This document shows positions 52,498-62,615 of a DNA stretch of 64,000 nt, in pieces. The stretch spans positions 186,001 to 250,000 of the forward strand of contig JAWZYV010012234.1 of NCBI GenBank assembly GCA_038373885.1, read 5' to 3'. Below the pieces are notes generated by a model. It did no database searches and was not told where the DNA came from. It saw nothing but the letters and a program-made list of their open reading frames with translations. The number at the start of each line of letters is the position of its first letter. Within the stretch, counting starts at the first letter, position 1. The DNA comes from Cheiracanthium punctorium. Lineage: Eukaryota; Arthropoda; Arachnida; Araneae; Cheiracanthiidae. A program made the position numbers and the translations under genes.

Positions 52498-52635
52498 AGA
52501 TTATACAATTTAAAGCATTTTTGCAACTGGAACGATATGTCTCTGACTAACCGTTTAGGAAATAGCCATTGGGCACCGTCAGCACTGGACGCCCTGTATA
52601 TATATACATTGACCATAACATATATAAATATATAG

Positions 52636-53329
52636 ACAGGGTGACTGCTAATTCATGGTACAAACTTTGAGGACTGGTACAGGACACTGTAACAATCACA
52701 TTTTGTATTAGAATGTATGGTCCAAAGTGAACGTCGAAACACAAACACAGGAAAGAACAAATGCAGGAGACGGAGGAGAAACGGAGTTACTTCCGTTGAC
52801 CAGTCGGCGTTGATTTGGGGTAGAGAGGCCATTCTCGGTTGTTTTCGTCCATTCACCAAGAATATACTAGATCTTTTGAGTTCCTCCCTGCCCCTGTACG
52901 GATTGCTTTTCTGCTAAGAGACTTTCCACCAGAGATAGGCGGCGATAGTTACGTCTCGGTCCAGCTTAAACGATACGCCTTCACCATTAGAAACATGGGC
53001 GCCGGCAGCAGGGGGGCAATGCCCCCGCTGGATTTTTGTATGCAGTGTTTTCAATTGCTTTTTTGCTCTTTCCAACATGGTAACCATACGTTAAAGTAGT
53101 CTTTGCCCCCCCCTGGAAAATATTCTGCCGGCGCCCATGATTAGATGTTGATGTTGGATCAATCTCTTGGCCACCCCGGTCTTGTTCTTCCTGTCCCCAG
53201 TCATTTGTTCTTTCCTGTGCTCGTGCTTCGACGCTTTACTTTTGATCATACATTCCTATAAAAAATGTGATTGTTACAATGTCCTGTACCAGCCCTCAAA
53301 GTTTGTACCATGAATTAACAGTCACCATG

Positions 53330-53330
<1 letters not shown>
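52636..53330. mobile_element. ~0.7-kb TIR element with ~130-bp terminal repeats
   Basis: The left end is ACAGGGTGACTGCTAATTCA and the right end, reverse-complemented, is ACATGGTGACTGTTAATTCA. The inverted similarity runs through GGTACAGGACA, TGTAACAATCACATTTT and GCACAGGAAAGAACAAATG. The centre is non-coding and carries another MITE at 52994-53139. Confidence 0.8.
52994..53139. mobile_element. MITE with CATGGGCGCCGGCAG termini, nested
   Basis: A 146-bp element with the same 15-bp inverted repeat at both ends. G and C runs lie inside. Flanks ATTAGAAA and ATTAGATG match 6 of 8, suggesting a hAT-type 8-bp duplication. It is inserted in the 52636-53330 element. Confidence 0.8.

Positions 53331-53336
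<6 letters not shown>

Positions 53337-53397
<61 letters not shown>
53337..53397. repeat. (AT)n microsatellite split by the hAT MITE
   Basis: An alternating AT tract that continues after the MITE at 53545-53580. The MITE landed within it. Confidence 0.95.
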
Positions 53398-53400
<3 letters not shown>

Positions 53401-53541
53401 TGGCGTATGCAAGGGGGGGGCACAAAATTTTTTTAACAAAATGTCCATAAATTTTCAATTTTTAGCTTCAATATTACGCATTTTAACACAAAGTTACGTC
53501 TGTAAACCCCCCCCCCCCTTGAAGGAAGTCTGCATACGCCA

Positions 53542-53544
<3 letters not shown>
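53398..53544. mobile_element. hAT MITE (CAGTGGCGTATGCA family), second copy
   Basis: The ends and interior match 21975-22141 (AACAAAATGTCCATAAATTT, TTTTTAGCTT.AATATTACGC, TTTAACACAAAGTTA, GAAGGAAGTCTGCAT). It is inserted in (AT)n with TATATATA on both sides, consistent with an 8-bp duplication. Confidence 0.9.
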
Positions 53545-53583
<39 letters not shown>

Positions 53584-53710
53584 AAAAAGTAAAACACTAT
53601 GAATATTACTGCAAAAATGACATACCCCAGTGGGAAAAAAGAAAAAAAAAACAAAATATAAAATAGGGAAGAAGAATATAAAATATATATACATATATAC
53701 ATATACATAT

Positions 53711-54637
53711 TGTTACGAATTTTCGGGGCAACCCGCTGCTCTGTGGCTTAAAAGGGTTGAAAATTCGTATTCTACGCTTCAAATAGATAAATTTAGCTTT
53801 TTGTTGCATCAAAATCGGCCAATTAGAACCGGAGATATGGAGGTTTCGGTTTGCCATTGTTTTCTAGAAAACTCGAGAAATATTAGTCCTAGAGCTTAGA
53901 TCTCTTCACCATTTGGGGACTTATTTTTGGCGCCAAATTTGGCGATATTTCGCCAAAAGTCGCCAAGCTTGGCGACTATTTGGTCATTTGGCGCGATTTT
54001 CCCAATGGGGCCTGGAAGTTGTTTTTCCTGCATTAAAACGCATAATAACCTAACATTTCTCTTCTATGACGTAATCAAAATTCACGCTTTATGTAGAACC
54101 CTCGAGAAATTGACTTTTCTGGAAACCTCTTGTACCTCCTGCGTCGGCTATTTATAGAAGCGCGCGTCGCCCCGAGAGTTCAGAGTGAGTTGAACGCCCA
54201 GTGTGAGAGAGCGCGTATTGTGAAAGCTCTCTCGGCGAGTACGCTTGCTTTGTGACTTGATAGTGCTATAGCAGCTGTGTTTTGGCTTGCTTTTATGAAG
54301 CTGTTTTTAAAGTGCTGTGTGTAAATTCTTGATTGCTGAGTCTTGAGAGACTATTAGTGTTATCTCTCGTATATTTTCACTGAATGTTTGCCTGTGAAAG
54401 TGACTTATTTTGTGTGAGAAATACAGCATTTGTGAGAGCTTCTGATCTAAGCGGATTGTTAAAAGCACGTTACTGCTAGATTGTGCTTGTGAATTGTGTA
54501 CAGCTGATTGTTCTACAAAGTTCTAGAAGCAATAAAGTTTGTGTTCCATCCTGACAAGTGACTTTTTACTTGAACTTTTTACACCAACTGGACTTTAGAA
54601 CGACGAACACCAGGAGTAGCAGAGTAATTCCGCAACA
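53711..54637 (+). mobile_element. Solo LTR of a Gypsy-like retrotransposon (927 bp)
   Basis: It starts TGTTACGAATTTTCGG and ends GAGTAATTCCGCAACA, a TGTT...AACA inverted terminus. It is flanked by ATAT on each side (the 4-bp duplication is uninformative in AT repeats). It contains a TATA-like CTATTTATAGAAGCGCG at about 54147, a GAGAGTTCAGAGTGAGTT initiator-like stretch and an AATAAAG at about 54531, in the order expected for U3-R-U5. No primer-binding site or gag follows, so recombination has probably removed the body. The pol fragment at 54894 need not belong to it. Confidence 0.75.
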
Positions 54638-54667
<30 letters not shown>

Positions 54668-54677
<10 letters not shown>

Positions 54678-54893
54678 ATAGCTTACTTACGTAAAGTGAA
54701 ATCCCAAGATAATCCATTGATAAAGTGAAAAAAATATAAAAATAAAAAAGTAGATAGCACATGGTGCCAATTAACGAGCTTATACCGGATAAGTGTTTAA
54801 ATATAGCCTTTTAAGGCAATGAAAGAGTGGATAATTGGATATAAAGCGTCAAATTAGAACTGGTGGGCTTATTAAGCCTAATCACATGTAACC
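54668..54893 (-). repeat. Dispersed repeat, inverted copy of 46185-46420
   Basis: The reverse complement reads from TTACATGTGATTAGGCTTAA to ACTTTACGTAAGTAAGCTAT followed by (AT)n, as in the copy at 46185. It fills the gap between the solo LTR and the pol fragment. Confidence 0.75.
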
Positions 54894-56003
54894 GTGCAGC
54901 GTGATGACGTCATCGAGCCATCGACTAGTCCGTGGGCCTCGCCGATTGGTTTAGTCCGAAAGAAAGATGGTTCCACCCGGTTCTGCGTTGACTACAGACG
55001 TCTGAATGACATTACCAAGAAAGACAGCTACCCTCTTCCCAGGATAGACGACACATTGGACACTTTATCGGGAAATCAATGGTTCTCCACTCTGGATCTT
55101 AAGAGTGGCTACTGGCAAGTAGAAATCCATCCCGATGACCGTGAAAAGACTGCGTTCACCACGGGACAAGGATTATGGCAGTTCAAAGTTATGCCTTTTG
55201 GACTCTACAACGCACCGGCTACATTCGAACGTCTGATGGAAACAGTGTTGAGAGGACTTTCCTACGAAGCATGTCTCGTTTATTTGGACGATATCATCAT
55301 CGTCGGAAGGACTTTCGAAGAGCATCTCGAGAACATTCGAAAGGTACTGCAGAAATTAAAAGAGGCAAACTTGAAATTAAGTCCGTCGAAGTGCAACTTG
55401 TTTCGTCGGGAAGTACGTTACCTCGGGCACATAATATCCGCCCACGGAGTCCGAACCGATCCCGAAAAGACGTCCGCAGTCAAGAACTGGAGTCGTCCGG
55501 AGAATATCCATGACTTACGAAGTTTTCTCGGTCTGTGTACTTACTATCGAAAATTCGTGAAGGGTTTATCTCAAATTGCAAGACCTCTTCACAAGTTGAC
55601 CGAGACTGGACAGAAATTTCTGTGGACTGAGGAATGTGAGGACGCATTCAACGAACTGAAGACGGCTTTAACATCTTCGCCGATCTTGTCGTATCCTCAC
55701 CCTGACAAGCCATTTATCCTGGACACAGACGCAAGTAAGGAGAGTGTTGGAGCAGTTTTGTCCCAGGAGATAGATGGCCAAGAACACGGCATTGCTTACT
55801 GGAGCAAATGCCTTTCAAAGGCAGAACGTAACTATTGTGTTACGAGAAAGGAACTTCTTGCTATCATTAAAGCCGTGGAGCACTTCCATCATTACCTGTA
55901 AAGCCGAAAGTTCCTGCTCCGAACGGACCATGCCTCTTTAACCTGGCTTCTAAATTTCAAGAATCCAGAGGGCCAAATAGCCAGGTGGATACAGCGATTA
56001 TAA
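54894..56003 (+). pseudogene. Ty3/Gypsy reverse transcriptase-RNase H fragment
   Basis: Part of a retrotransposon pol polyprotein that copies element RNA into DNA. The frame shows the RT start (SPWASPIGLVRKKDG, FCVDYRRLN), the palm region (FSTLDLKSGYWQVE, VMPFGLYNAPATFERLM) and the catalytic box VYLDDIIIVG. The connection region and the RNase H start follow (FILDTDASKESVGAVLSQ, NYCVTRKELLAII). A TAA at 55899-55901 interrupts it. Conserved RNase H sequence continues in the same frame (FLLRTDHASLTWLL, GQIARWIQRL) to a second TAA at 56001. The 5' side begins abruptly at the repeat border (no protease or gag). The 3' side stops at the minisatellite (no integrase). Confidence 0.93.
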
Positions 56004-56005
56004 GA

Positions 56006-58063
56006 GGTGCATTTCGCCAGCCCCCCCACCAAAACCGATTTCGATGAAAATGGTTCAGATCGTTTGTACCTCGTTTGTACCCGTTTGTACCAGCAAACTT
56101 TTCGTTTGTACCTCATTGGTATCTTCACAATAAGCGTTTCCTGGAGGTGCATTTCGCCAGCCCCCCCACCAAAACCGATTTCGATGAAAATGGTTCAGAT
56201 CGTTTGTACCTCGTTTGTACCCGTTTGTACCAGCAAACTTTTCGTTTGTACCTCATTGGTATCTTCACAATAAGCGTTTCCTTGTGGGGGGGCTGGCGAA
56301 ATGCCTAGCCCCCCCACCAACGAATTTTCAAAAATGAACGATGCCAATCGTTTGTACCTCGTTTGTACCCGTTTGTACCAACAAAATTTTCGTTTGTACC
56401 TCACTGGTAGTTTAACTATAAGCGTATCCTTGTGGGGGGGCTGGAGAAACGGTAGCCCCCCCACCAACGAATTTTCAAAAATGAACGGTGCCAATCGTTT
56501 GTACCTCGTTTGTACCCGTTTGTACCAGCAAAATTTTCGTTTGTACCTCACTGGTAGTTTAACTACAGGCGTATCTTTGTGTGTGTGGGGGGGGCAAGCA
56601 TTTCGCCAGCCCCCCCACCAACGAATTTTCAAAAATGAACGGTGCCAATCGTTTGTACCTCGTTTGTACCCGTTTGTACCAGCAAAATTTTCGTTTGTAC
56701 CTCACTAGTAGTTTAACTACAGGCGCATCTTTGTGTGTGTGGGGGGGGCCAAGCATTTCGCCAGCCCCCCCACCAACGAATTTTCAAAAATGAACGGTGC
56801 CAATCGTTTGTACCTCGTTTGTACCCGTTTGTACCAGCAAAATTTTCGTTTGTACCTCACTAGTAGTTTAACTACAGGCGCATCTTATTGTGTGTGGGGG
56901 GGGGCAAGCATTTCGCCAGCCCCCCCACCATCGAATTTTCAAAAATGAACGGTGCCAATCGTTTGTACCTCGTTTGTACCCGTTTGTACCAGCAAAATTT
57001 TCGTTTGTACCTCACTAGTAGTTTAACTACAGGCGCATCTTTGTGTGTGGGGGGGGGCAAGCATTTCGCCAGCCCCCCCACCAACGAATTTTCAAAAATG
57101 AACGGTGCAAATCGTTTGTACCTCGTTTGTACCCGTTTGTACGAGCAAAATTTTCGTTTGTACCTCACTAGTTGTTTAACTACAGGCGCATCTTATTGTG
57201 TGTGGGGGGGGCCAAGCATTTCGCCAGCCCCCCCACCATCGAATTTTCAAAAATGAACGGTGCCAATCGTTTGTACCTCGTTTGTACCCGTTTGTACCAG
57301 CAAAATTTTCGTTTGTACCTCACTAGTAGTTTAACTACAGGCGCATCTTTGTGTGTGGGGGGGGGCAAGCATTTCGCCAGCCCCCCCACCAACGAATTTT
57401 CAAAAATGAACGGTGCCAATCGTTTGTACCTCGTTTGTACCCGTTTGTACCAGCAAAATTTTCGTTTGTACCTCACTAGTAGTTTAACTACAGGCGCATC
57501 TTTGTGTGTGTGTGGGGGGGGCAAGCATTTCGCCAGCCCCCCCACCAACGAATTTTCAAAAATGAACGGTGCCAATCGTTTGTACCTCGTTTGTACCCGT
57601 TTGTACCAGCAAAATTTTCGTTTGTACCTCACTAGTTGTTTAACTACAGGCGCATCTTATTGTGTGTGGGGGGGCCAAGCATTTCGCCAGCCCCCCCACC
57701 ATCGAATTTTCAAAAATGAACGGTGCCAATCGTTTGTACCTCGTTTGTACCCGTTTGTACCAGCAAAATTTTCGTTTGTACCTCACTAGTAGTTTAACTA
57801 CAGGCGCATCTTTGTGTGTGTGTGGGGGGGGCAAGCATTTCGCCAGCCCCCCCACCAACGAATTTTCAAAAATGAACGGTGCCAATCGTTTGTACCTCGT
57901 TTGTACCCGTTTGTACCAGCAAAATTTTCGTTTGTACCTCACTAGTAGTTTAACTACAGGCGCATCTTTGTGTGTGTGTGTGGGGGGGGCAAGCATTTCG
58001 CCAGCCCCCCCACCAACGAATTTTCAAATATGAACGGTGCCAATCGTTTGTACCCCGTTTGTA
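56006..58063 (+). repeat. Minisatellite, 14 units of ~140-158 bp
   Basis: The C-run marker (CGCCAGCCCCCCCACC) starts at 56021, 56161, 56309, 56456, 56610, 56765, 56920, 57073, 57228, 57381, 57537, 57691, 57847 and 58005. Each unit has a G run, the C run, CGAATTTTCAAAAATGAACG, and four nested CGTTTGTACC subrepeats. Later units are nearly identical; the first four differ more. Variants ACCATCG/ACCAACG and a TTATTG spacer mark subtypes that recur every two or three units. Units stay open in several frames by chance of composition, so I do not call a protein. Confidence 0.97.
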
Positions 58064-58505
58064 TATGGCGTTGTCAGATGGCGTTACGCACACTGTGTAA
58101 CTGCGCATCTTCTGCTTCTGCGCATCTCAGGTTGTTTATATTTCCATCGAATCGAAGTAAAGGGAGATCGTTGAATTAGCAGAACTTCAAAAAATTAAAT
58201 ACATAAACTTAAGAACGTGGTATACAGTAATTACTACCTTCAGATGTGCTTTAATTACACCATTGTCTTAGAATACTATTTCGTAATGATTATAGGCAAT
58301 AGTTTCGAAGCGAAGTGATATTATTCTTTGTTAAATGCCAGTTACACTGCCCGTTAGGCCATTAAACTCCAATAAACTCCTAAATATTATGTATGCCATG
58401 TCTGTTATTATTTTGCCCAAAAGTTGTATTTTAAGAAATGTTAGTAAATTTAGAAGAATGTAGTTTGTGTTAACGTAATATTTATAAGCGATATATATAG
58501 TGTAA
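58064..58505 (-). mobile_element. ~0.95-kb TIR element, inverted truncated copy 3
   Basis: The reverse complement matches the 3' half of 42857-43783 (GATCTCCCTTTACTTCGATT-like, GGATGCGCAGAAGCAGAAG-like, TTCGCTTCGAAACTATTGCC). It has a ~60-bp insertion at about 58333-58390. The 3' terminus is replaced by the minisatellite, and the Helitron at 58506 cuts the other side. Confidence 0.65.
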
Positions 58506-59656
58506 TCTATATAAATAAAACAATGTGTAAACTGTCCGTTAGTTTGTCTGTGTGTCTGTCTGTCTGCGTCTCGCGTAGCTCCGAAACGGGTGATCGTAGA
58601 CCTACCAAATTTTGTACGGAAATTCTCCAAGACGGGTCTCGACACACCTCGAAGCGATTTTTCTCGCTTTTCGAAAGCAATTTTCGAAATTCGAATTAGA
58701 AAATGTTTTATTTTATGTTTTGTCCGATTTTTAGCGATTTTTCTTGTGTAATACATAATAACGCCGGTAATTGCACTCGCAAGAAAACGATAGTTACATC
58801 ATCGTATAGAGGAGAATATTTTCTTTTAAAAACTGTTCGTTCGGACTGTGTAACATAATTTGCAGATTTTTGGGAATTTTTCAAATAAAATTAAATTTGA
58901 CGCTTACTTTAGTAATATTACGGCAAAAGACGGAGCAGACAATTTGCCCACTTTTAAAAGAAGAACGGAGGAAAAATATAAATTAGGAGAATTTTTACGA
59001 ATTTTTAAGTAAAGAAGGATTTTCATTTCATGAGCACCTGCTTATAAATTTCGGTTGTCATGGATACAGTAACAATGATTAAAATTGCCAGTTGAAAAAA
59101 ATAAATAAAAACGGGTCCCGCGAGCAGACGATTTCTTTGCTTGGCTCGATTTCCTTTTATAAATACTGGATTTATTTGTGAGAAGAAAAATTAAACTGCA
59201 TAATCTAGAAAAACAATTTTAAAGCCTTTATAAATAGCCAGTCTTATCTCTTATCTCTTTTCTTTTTGTAAAGGGTTGCAAGAGCGGGTGACGTATTTTT
59301 AAATTTAAAAAAAAAAATGTCCATTTCATGTAGTGTCTGAGGTATTTAACGCTAAAACGTGAACCTAAAAGACAGCATGTCTGAGGAAATAAGACATTTT
59401 GAAAGTGAGAAGTTCACTGCAAACGGTCCATTTTCACTTTTTTGATACCGAATGACGCTGACATAGTTTTTTTTTGTGTGTGTGTGTGTGTGTGTGTGTC
59501 ATTATATTGCAATGATCTCAGGTTATTACATATATGACGCAAATTTTAAGCCAAGAGTGAGCCAAGAGTTAAGCCAAGAGTGAATTTTAAGCCAAGAGAG
59601 ACACATGTGAGGAAATTTTTCGTTTCCTACCGTGCGAAGAACGGGCACGCAGCTAG
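58506..59656 (+). mobile_element. Non-autonomous Helitron with both ends (1151 bp)
   Basis: The 5' end TCTATATAAATAAAACAATG is typical of arthropod Helitrons. The 3' end has the hairpin CCGTGCGAAGAACGG and terminates GCAGCTAG. The base before it is A (58505) and the base after is T (59657), as expected for Helitron insertion between A and T with no target duplication. No Rep/helicase coding is present. A (GT)n tract lies at about 59477-59498. Confidence 0.92.
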
Positions 59657-59658
59657 TG

Positions 59659-59660
<2 letters not shown>

Positions 59661-59720
<60 letters not shown>
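59661..59720. repeat. (AT)n microsatellite
   Basis: An alternating AT tract directly after the Helitron 3' end, probably its target. Confidence 0.95.
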
Positions 59721-59724
<4 letters not shown>

Positions 59725-60289
59725 CGTCAGATATTTCAAGTAAAGTTTCAGAGTTAAGACAGGTAATATGGTTTATTGAACATTACATTTAAGTTACAAT
59801 TTAGAATGAGAAGAAGGGAGGGGAGACGGGTACAAGAATCAGCGTTGTCTCATTAAGCAGTTCCAGTGGCAGAAGTCTGACGATTTTCGATGTGCGAGAG
59901 TATTTACGCTTACCACACCACGTGGTTTTCGAAGACATAACTCCGCCTCTCTCTTACCTCTGATCGAACCACACACATTTACCAACATGACCCGCATCCG
60001 GGGCTACAAGGGCGTGGGGACACGTGTACATCTAAAGAATTCAGAATCGATGGCCTGATGTCTGGCAAATAACAAAATAAATAAAACATAGCTCCAGAGC
60101 GCGCATGGCAAGTATGACAGGAAAGCAAAACTTACAGTGAAAGTACCCGCTTGAACAATACCCAAACTAGTAAAACCCAAATTACCTTTTTATACATTAC
60201 ATATATTTATATATAGTAATGATATATATATATATATATATATATACAACTGTTTAAGAATACGAGTATGTAACACCACAAAGAAACAA
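59721..60289. other. Moderately GC-rich unique-looking DNA, unassigned
   Basis: Composition is more balanced than its surroundings (CACGTGGTTTTCGAAG, CCGCATCCGGGGC, GGGCGTGGGG), as in an LTR or transposon interior. No terminal repeats or protein motif were identified. Confidence 0.35.
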
Positions 60290-60715
60290 GCACTGCCTGC
60301 AAACGGTTTAATAACAAAATAAAAGAATAAAAAATGGACACTCCGTGGATTCTAACCCAACCTTAAGATGGAGCAATCAACGGTTTAACCCAGGGATGGA
60401 ACACCACAAAGAAACGGATCCTGGCTGCAATCAATCCCAAACAATAGACTGAACCTGCAGTTTAAAAACACGGATACAGAATAATAATTCGAAACCTACA
60501 GCAGACGAAATCAACGCTTAAGAATACTGTGATAGAAAAATACACAAAAAATTACACTACATGCATTCGAACCCAACTGATAGAGGAAAACATCAGTTAA
60601 AGAACACAGTTAAAGTATAGTACTAGACTATGGACATTCCCGCCATTCAAACCCAAACTCCAGACGGAACAATGGTATAAGAAAACAGTTAAAGAATAAT
60701 ACTACAACATGGAGA
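60290..60715 (+). repeat. Degenerate tandem repeat, ~75-85-bp units
   Basis: Recurring phrases are GTTAAAGAATAATACTA, ATGGACACTCC, TGGATTCTAACCCAA and CAGATGGAACAATGG-like. They appear at least four times with heavy divergence. The array runs directly into the endonuclease fragment. Confidence 0.5.
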
Positions 60716-61025
60716 CTTCCTGGATTCTAAATAATTATCATGAATTACCGATGATTCTTACTGGAGATTTTAATGTTAATTTTCGCCCTCAAGAATCTCA
60801 GCCGTTAGATGATTTTTTCAAAGAAAAATTTGATCTAACTATGAATACTTCTCGACTTCAATCAACAACGCGTCGCGTTTCGGTACAACGATAGATGCTG
60901 TATTTTTAAGAAAATTAGCAAATTTAGAGAGTAAAATTTATGTTTCACATTATAGTTACCACAAACCTCTAATTTCATACATAAAAAATTATGATGACAT
61001 TCAAGTACCTATTTCCAATGAATAA
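60709..61025 (+). pseudogene. Endonuclease/exonuclease/phosphatase-domain fragment of a mobile element
   Basis: It reads ELPMILTGDFNVNFRPQ, containing the GDFN motif of EEP-fold nucleases, then LDDFFKEKFDLTMNTSRLQS. A frameshift at about 60880 leads to GTTIDAVFLRKLANLES and SHYSYHKPLISYI, ending at a stop at 61023-61025. The GTTIDAVF and SYHKP blocks occur in repetitive arthropod ORFs, often linked to Pif1-helicase or retroelement proteins. Only the last ~100 residues of the domain are present. Confidence 0.7.
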
Positions 61026-61189
61026 TATGAATATAACATTTATATAATCTTTGTAAAGTACCTGAATAATAAATATAATTAAATTTTAATATGATATTTA
61101 TTTTAAGTATAATCATTTGAGTGATCTGTGTCGTAAACGTCAAAGAAGTTTTACTTCAACCGCGCGTAAAGATTACACGCATACACTTT

Positions 61190-61333
61190 TTTTTTTCTTG
61201 GCTTGAAATGCGATATGGTGAGGATGACCGAAACCGGTTGACAATCGTGACGTCACTTAACCGAAGAATGGCCGCAACCAATAGCACCGGTGCATAACCT
61301 AGCATAACCGACCGGTGAATTCTCGAGCGGGCC
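61190..61333. mobile_element. 3' half of the 356-bp MITE family
   Basis: From TTTTCTTGGCTTG it matches about 310-435, through ACCGGTTGACAATCGTGACG and CACTTAACCGAAG to the same end GAATTCTCGAGCGGGCC. A short CCTAGCATAA duplication is unique to this copy. The left half is absent. Confidence 0.85.
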
Positions 61334-61599
61334 CAATGATTTTGTATGTAACCTAAGGCAGTGTTGTAGTCCTAAGAAAAAAAGTGGGGGGACGCTCATT
61401 TTTCACGAAATTTAACCTACACTTATCGGATTCATTAATTGTAATTATTCTTTAAACAACCAATAAAACTAATTTAACCATCATTTGTTTATTAATTAAT
61501 TAAATTGAACTCATTGCTAAATTATTGATTACTTGTTAATAATCTAAAATAAGTCTTTTGGATCAACGGTGTAAGCTACTTAATTTGTTGTTGCAAACA

Positions 61600-61765
61600 T
61601 GTAATCGGATTTGTGTGCTTGGCTCGAAGCCCTCTTAAAATCCTCGTCAAAAGAACAGCACAAGGGGGAGTGGTGCCCTCCGTTGGGGTTTTTGTAAGGG
61701 GTCCTAACCCGTATTCACGCTAAGTTTCGGAGAAAACCACGAACTGTTAAGGACGCGCCATCGGA
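61600..61765 (-). mobile_element. tRNA-SINE copy A, 5' truncated
   Basis: It matches the 3' body of the copy at 61809-62077 (CGGATTTGTGTGCTTGGCTC, AAGGGGTCCTAACC, GTTTCGGAGAAAACCACG) with more divergence. It lacks the tRNA-related head. Confidence 0.65.
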
Positions 61766-61808
61766 GCTACCTAATTTTTTCCATTTACATTTGTCAACAA
61801 TCCAATGT

Positions 61809-62077
61809 TGTTGTTGTTATTGTAAACACGTATAGCGGATTTGTGTGCTTGGCTCGAAGCCCGGTTATAAATCCGTCAGAAAGACAACACAAAAGGGGTG
61901 CCCTCTGTGGAGGTCTTTCTAAGGGGTCCTAACCTGTATCTAGGCAAAGTTTCGGAGAGAACCACGGAAAACTCCGAAAGGTTAGATCGACAGACGCGCA
62001 ATGGGACCCGAACCCGGGACCTTCATACTTAGCCCGTCTACCATTTCTAGTTTTATAACCACTGTGCCATGGTGAGG
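61809..62077 (-). mobile_element. tRNA-derived SINE, full-length copy B
   Basis: On the minus strand the head reads GCCTCACCATGGCACAGTGG (A-box-like), then the B box GGTTCGGGTCC (plus strand 62003-62014). A body and a (TTG)n-type tail at 61808-61822 follow. The target duplication CAACAATCCAATGT is at 61795-61808 and 62078-62091. Confidence 0.85.
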
Positions 62078-62091
62078 CAACAATCCAATGT

Positions 62092-62211
62092 CCTAACTCG
62101 TATTTCGGCAAAGTTTCGGAGAGAACCAAGGAAAACTCCGAACGGTTAGATCGACGGACGCGCAATGGGACCCGAACCCCATAGTTTTATAACCACCGTG
62201 CCATGGTGAGG
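62092..62211 (-). mobile_element. tRNA-SINE copy C, truncated body
   Basis: It has the same head as copy B (with a ~35-bp internal deletion between A and B boxes) and part of the body, ending at TCCTAACTCG. It is flanked by the same CAACAATCCAATGT word at 62078-62091 and 62212-62225. Confidence 0.8.
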
Positions 62212-62615
62212 CAACAATCCAATGTCAAAGTGACAGATTTTCTTTTGGATTGGTACGTGACTATTCGCTACCCCGATTTTTGTCACTTTTTCGGAAAGAC
62301 ATTTTTTTTTACCAAGAGTGCGTTCGGAAAGATTATAATCTGTTCTATTCTCATGGATATGTTTTCACTACTGAAGTGTTTAAGAAACGCTTTCAATCCC
62401 ATTTGTAAAGTCGATACAAACACTCAAAAGTTTCCTTTTGATTTTTATACCGATGTACTTGCTCTCGCGCGAACAAAAAAAAAGTTAATTTCTTCACAGA
62501 ATTAAAAAAAAACCTTGTAAATGAGCGTCCCCCCTGAGAATAAAAAGTGGGGGGACGTTTGGGCTGAAGTGAAAGAGTAGAGGGACGGCGTCCCCCTTCG
62601 ACTACACCACTAACC

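Larger units (their letters stand above)
47995..52597. mobile_element. 4.6-kb composite bounded by inverted ACAGGGTGTCC ends
   Basis: The left end reads ACAGGGTGTCCAGTGCTAAC then GGTGCCCAATGGCTACTTCC. The right end, reverse-complemented, gives ACAGGGCGTCCAGTGCTGAC and GGTGCCCAATGGCTATTTCC. The inverted match covers about 45-48 bp. Between them lie degenerate repeats, two hAT MITEs and a large foldback, with no transposase. It may be one large non-autonomous element that collected insertions, or two separate copies in opposite orientation. Confidence 0.5.
61359..62612. mobile_element. Non-autonomous hAT-like element (1254 bp) carrying SINE copies
   Basis: The ends CAGTGTTGTAGTC (left) and TAGTGGTGTAGTC (from the right) fit hAT YARNG termini. 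Shared subterminal motifs include GTGGGGGGACG and a GAGCGTCCC/GGGACGCTC pair. The flanks ACCTAAGG (61351-61358) and ACCTAAAG (62613-62620) match 7 of 8. An open stretch at about 62203-62505 has no recognisable domain. The inside is largely filled by minus-strand SINE sequence. Confidence 0.75.

Noticed and set aside
56006..58063. CRISPR-like array
   Set aside because: Units are long, contiguous and nearly identical without unique spacers. This is a eukaryotic minisatellite.
56007..58179. Multiple long repetitive reading frames on both strands across the minisatellite
   Set aside because: Several frames stay open at once, unit length is not a multiple of three, and G-run lengths shift the frame. 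This fits composition, not coding.
61979..62077. Possible minus-strand tRNA gene
   Set aside because: A- and B-box-like words are present, but the cloverleaf is not intact and the unit is repeated with a SINE body.
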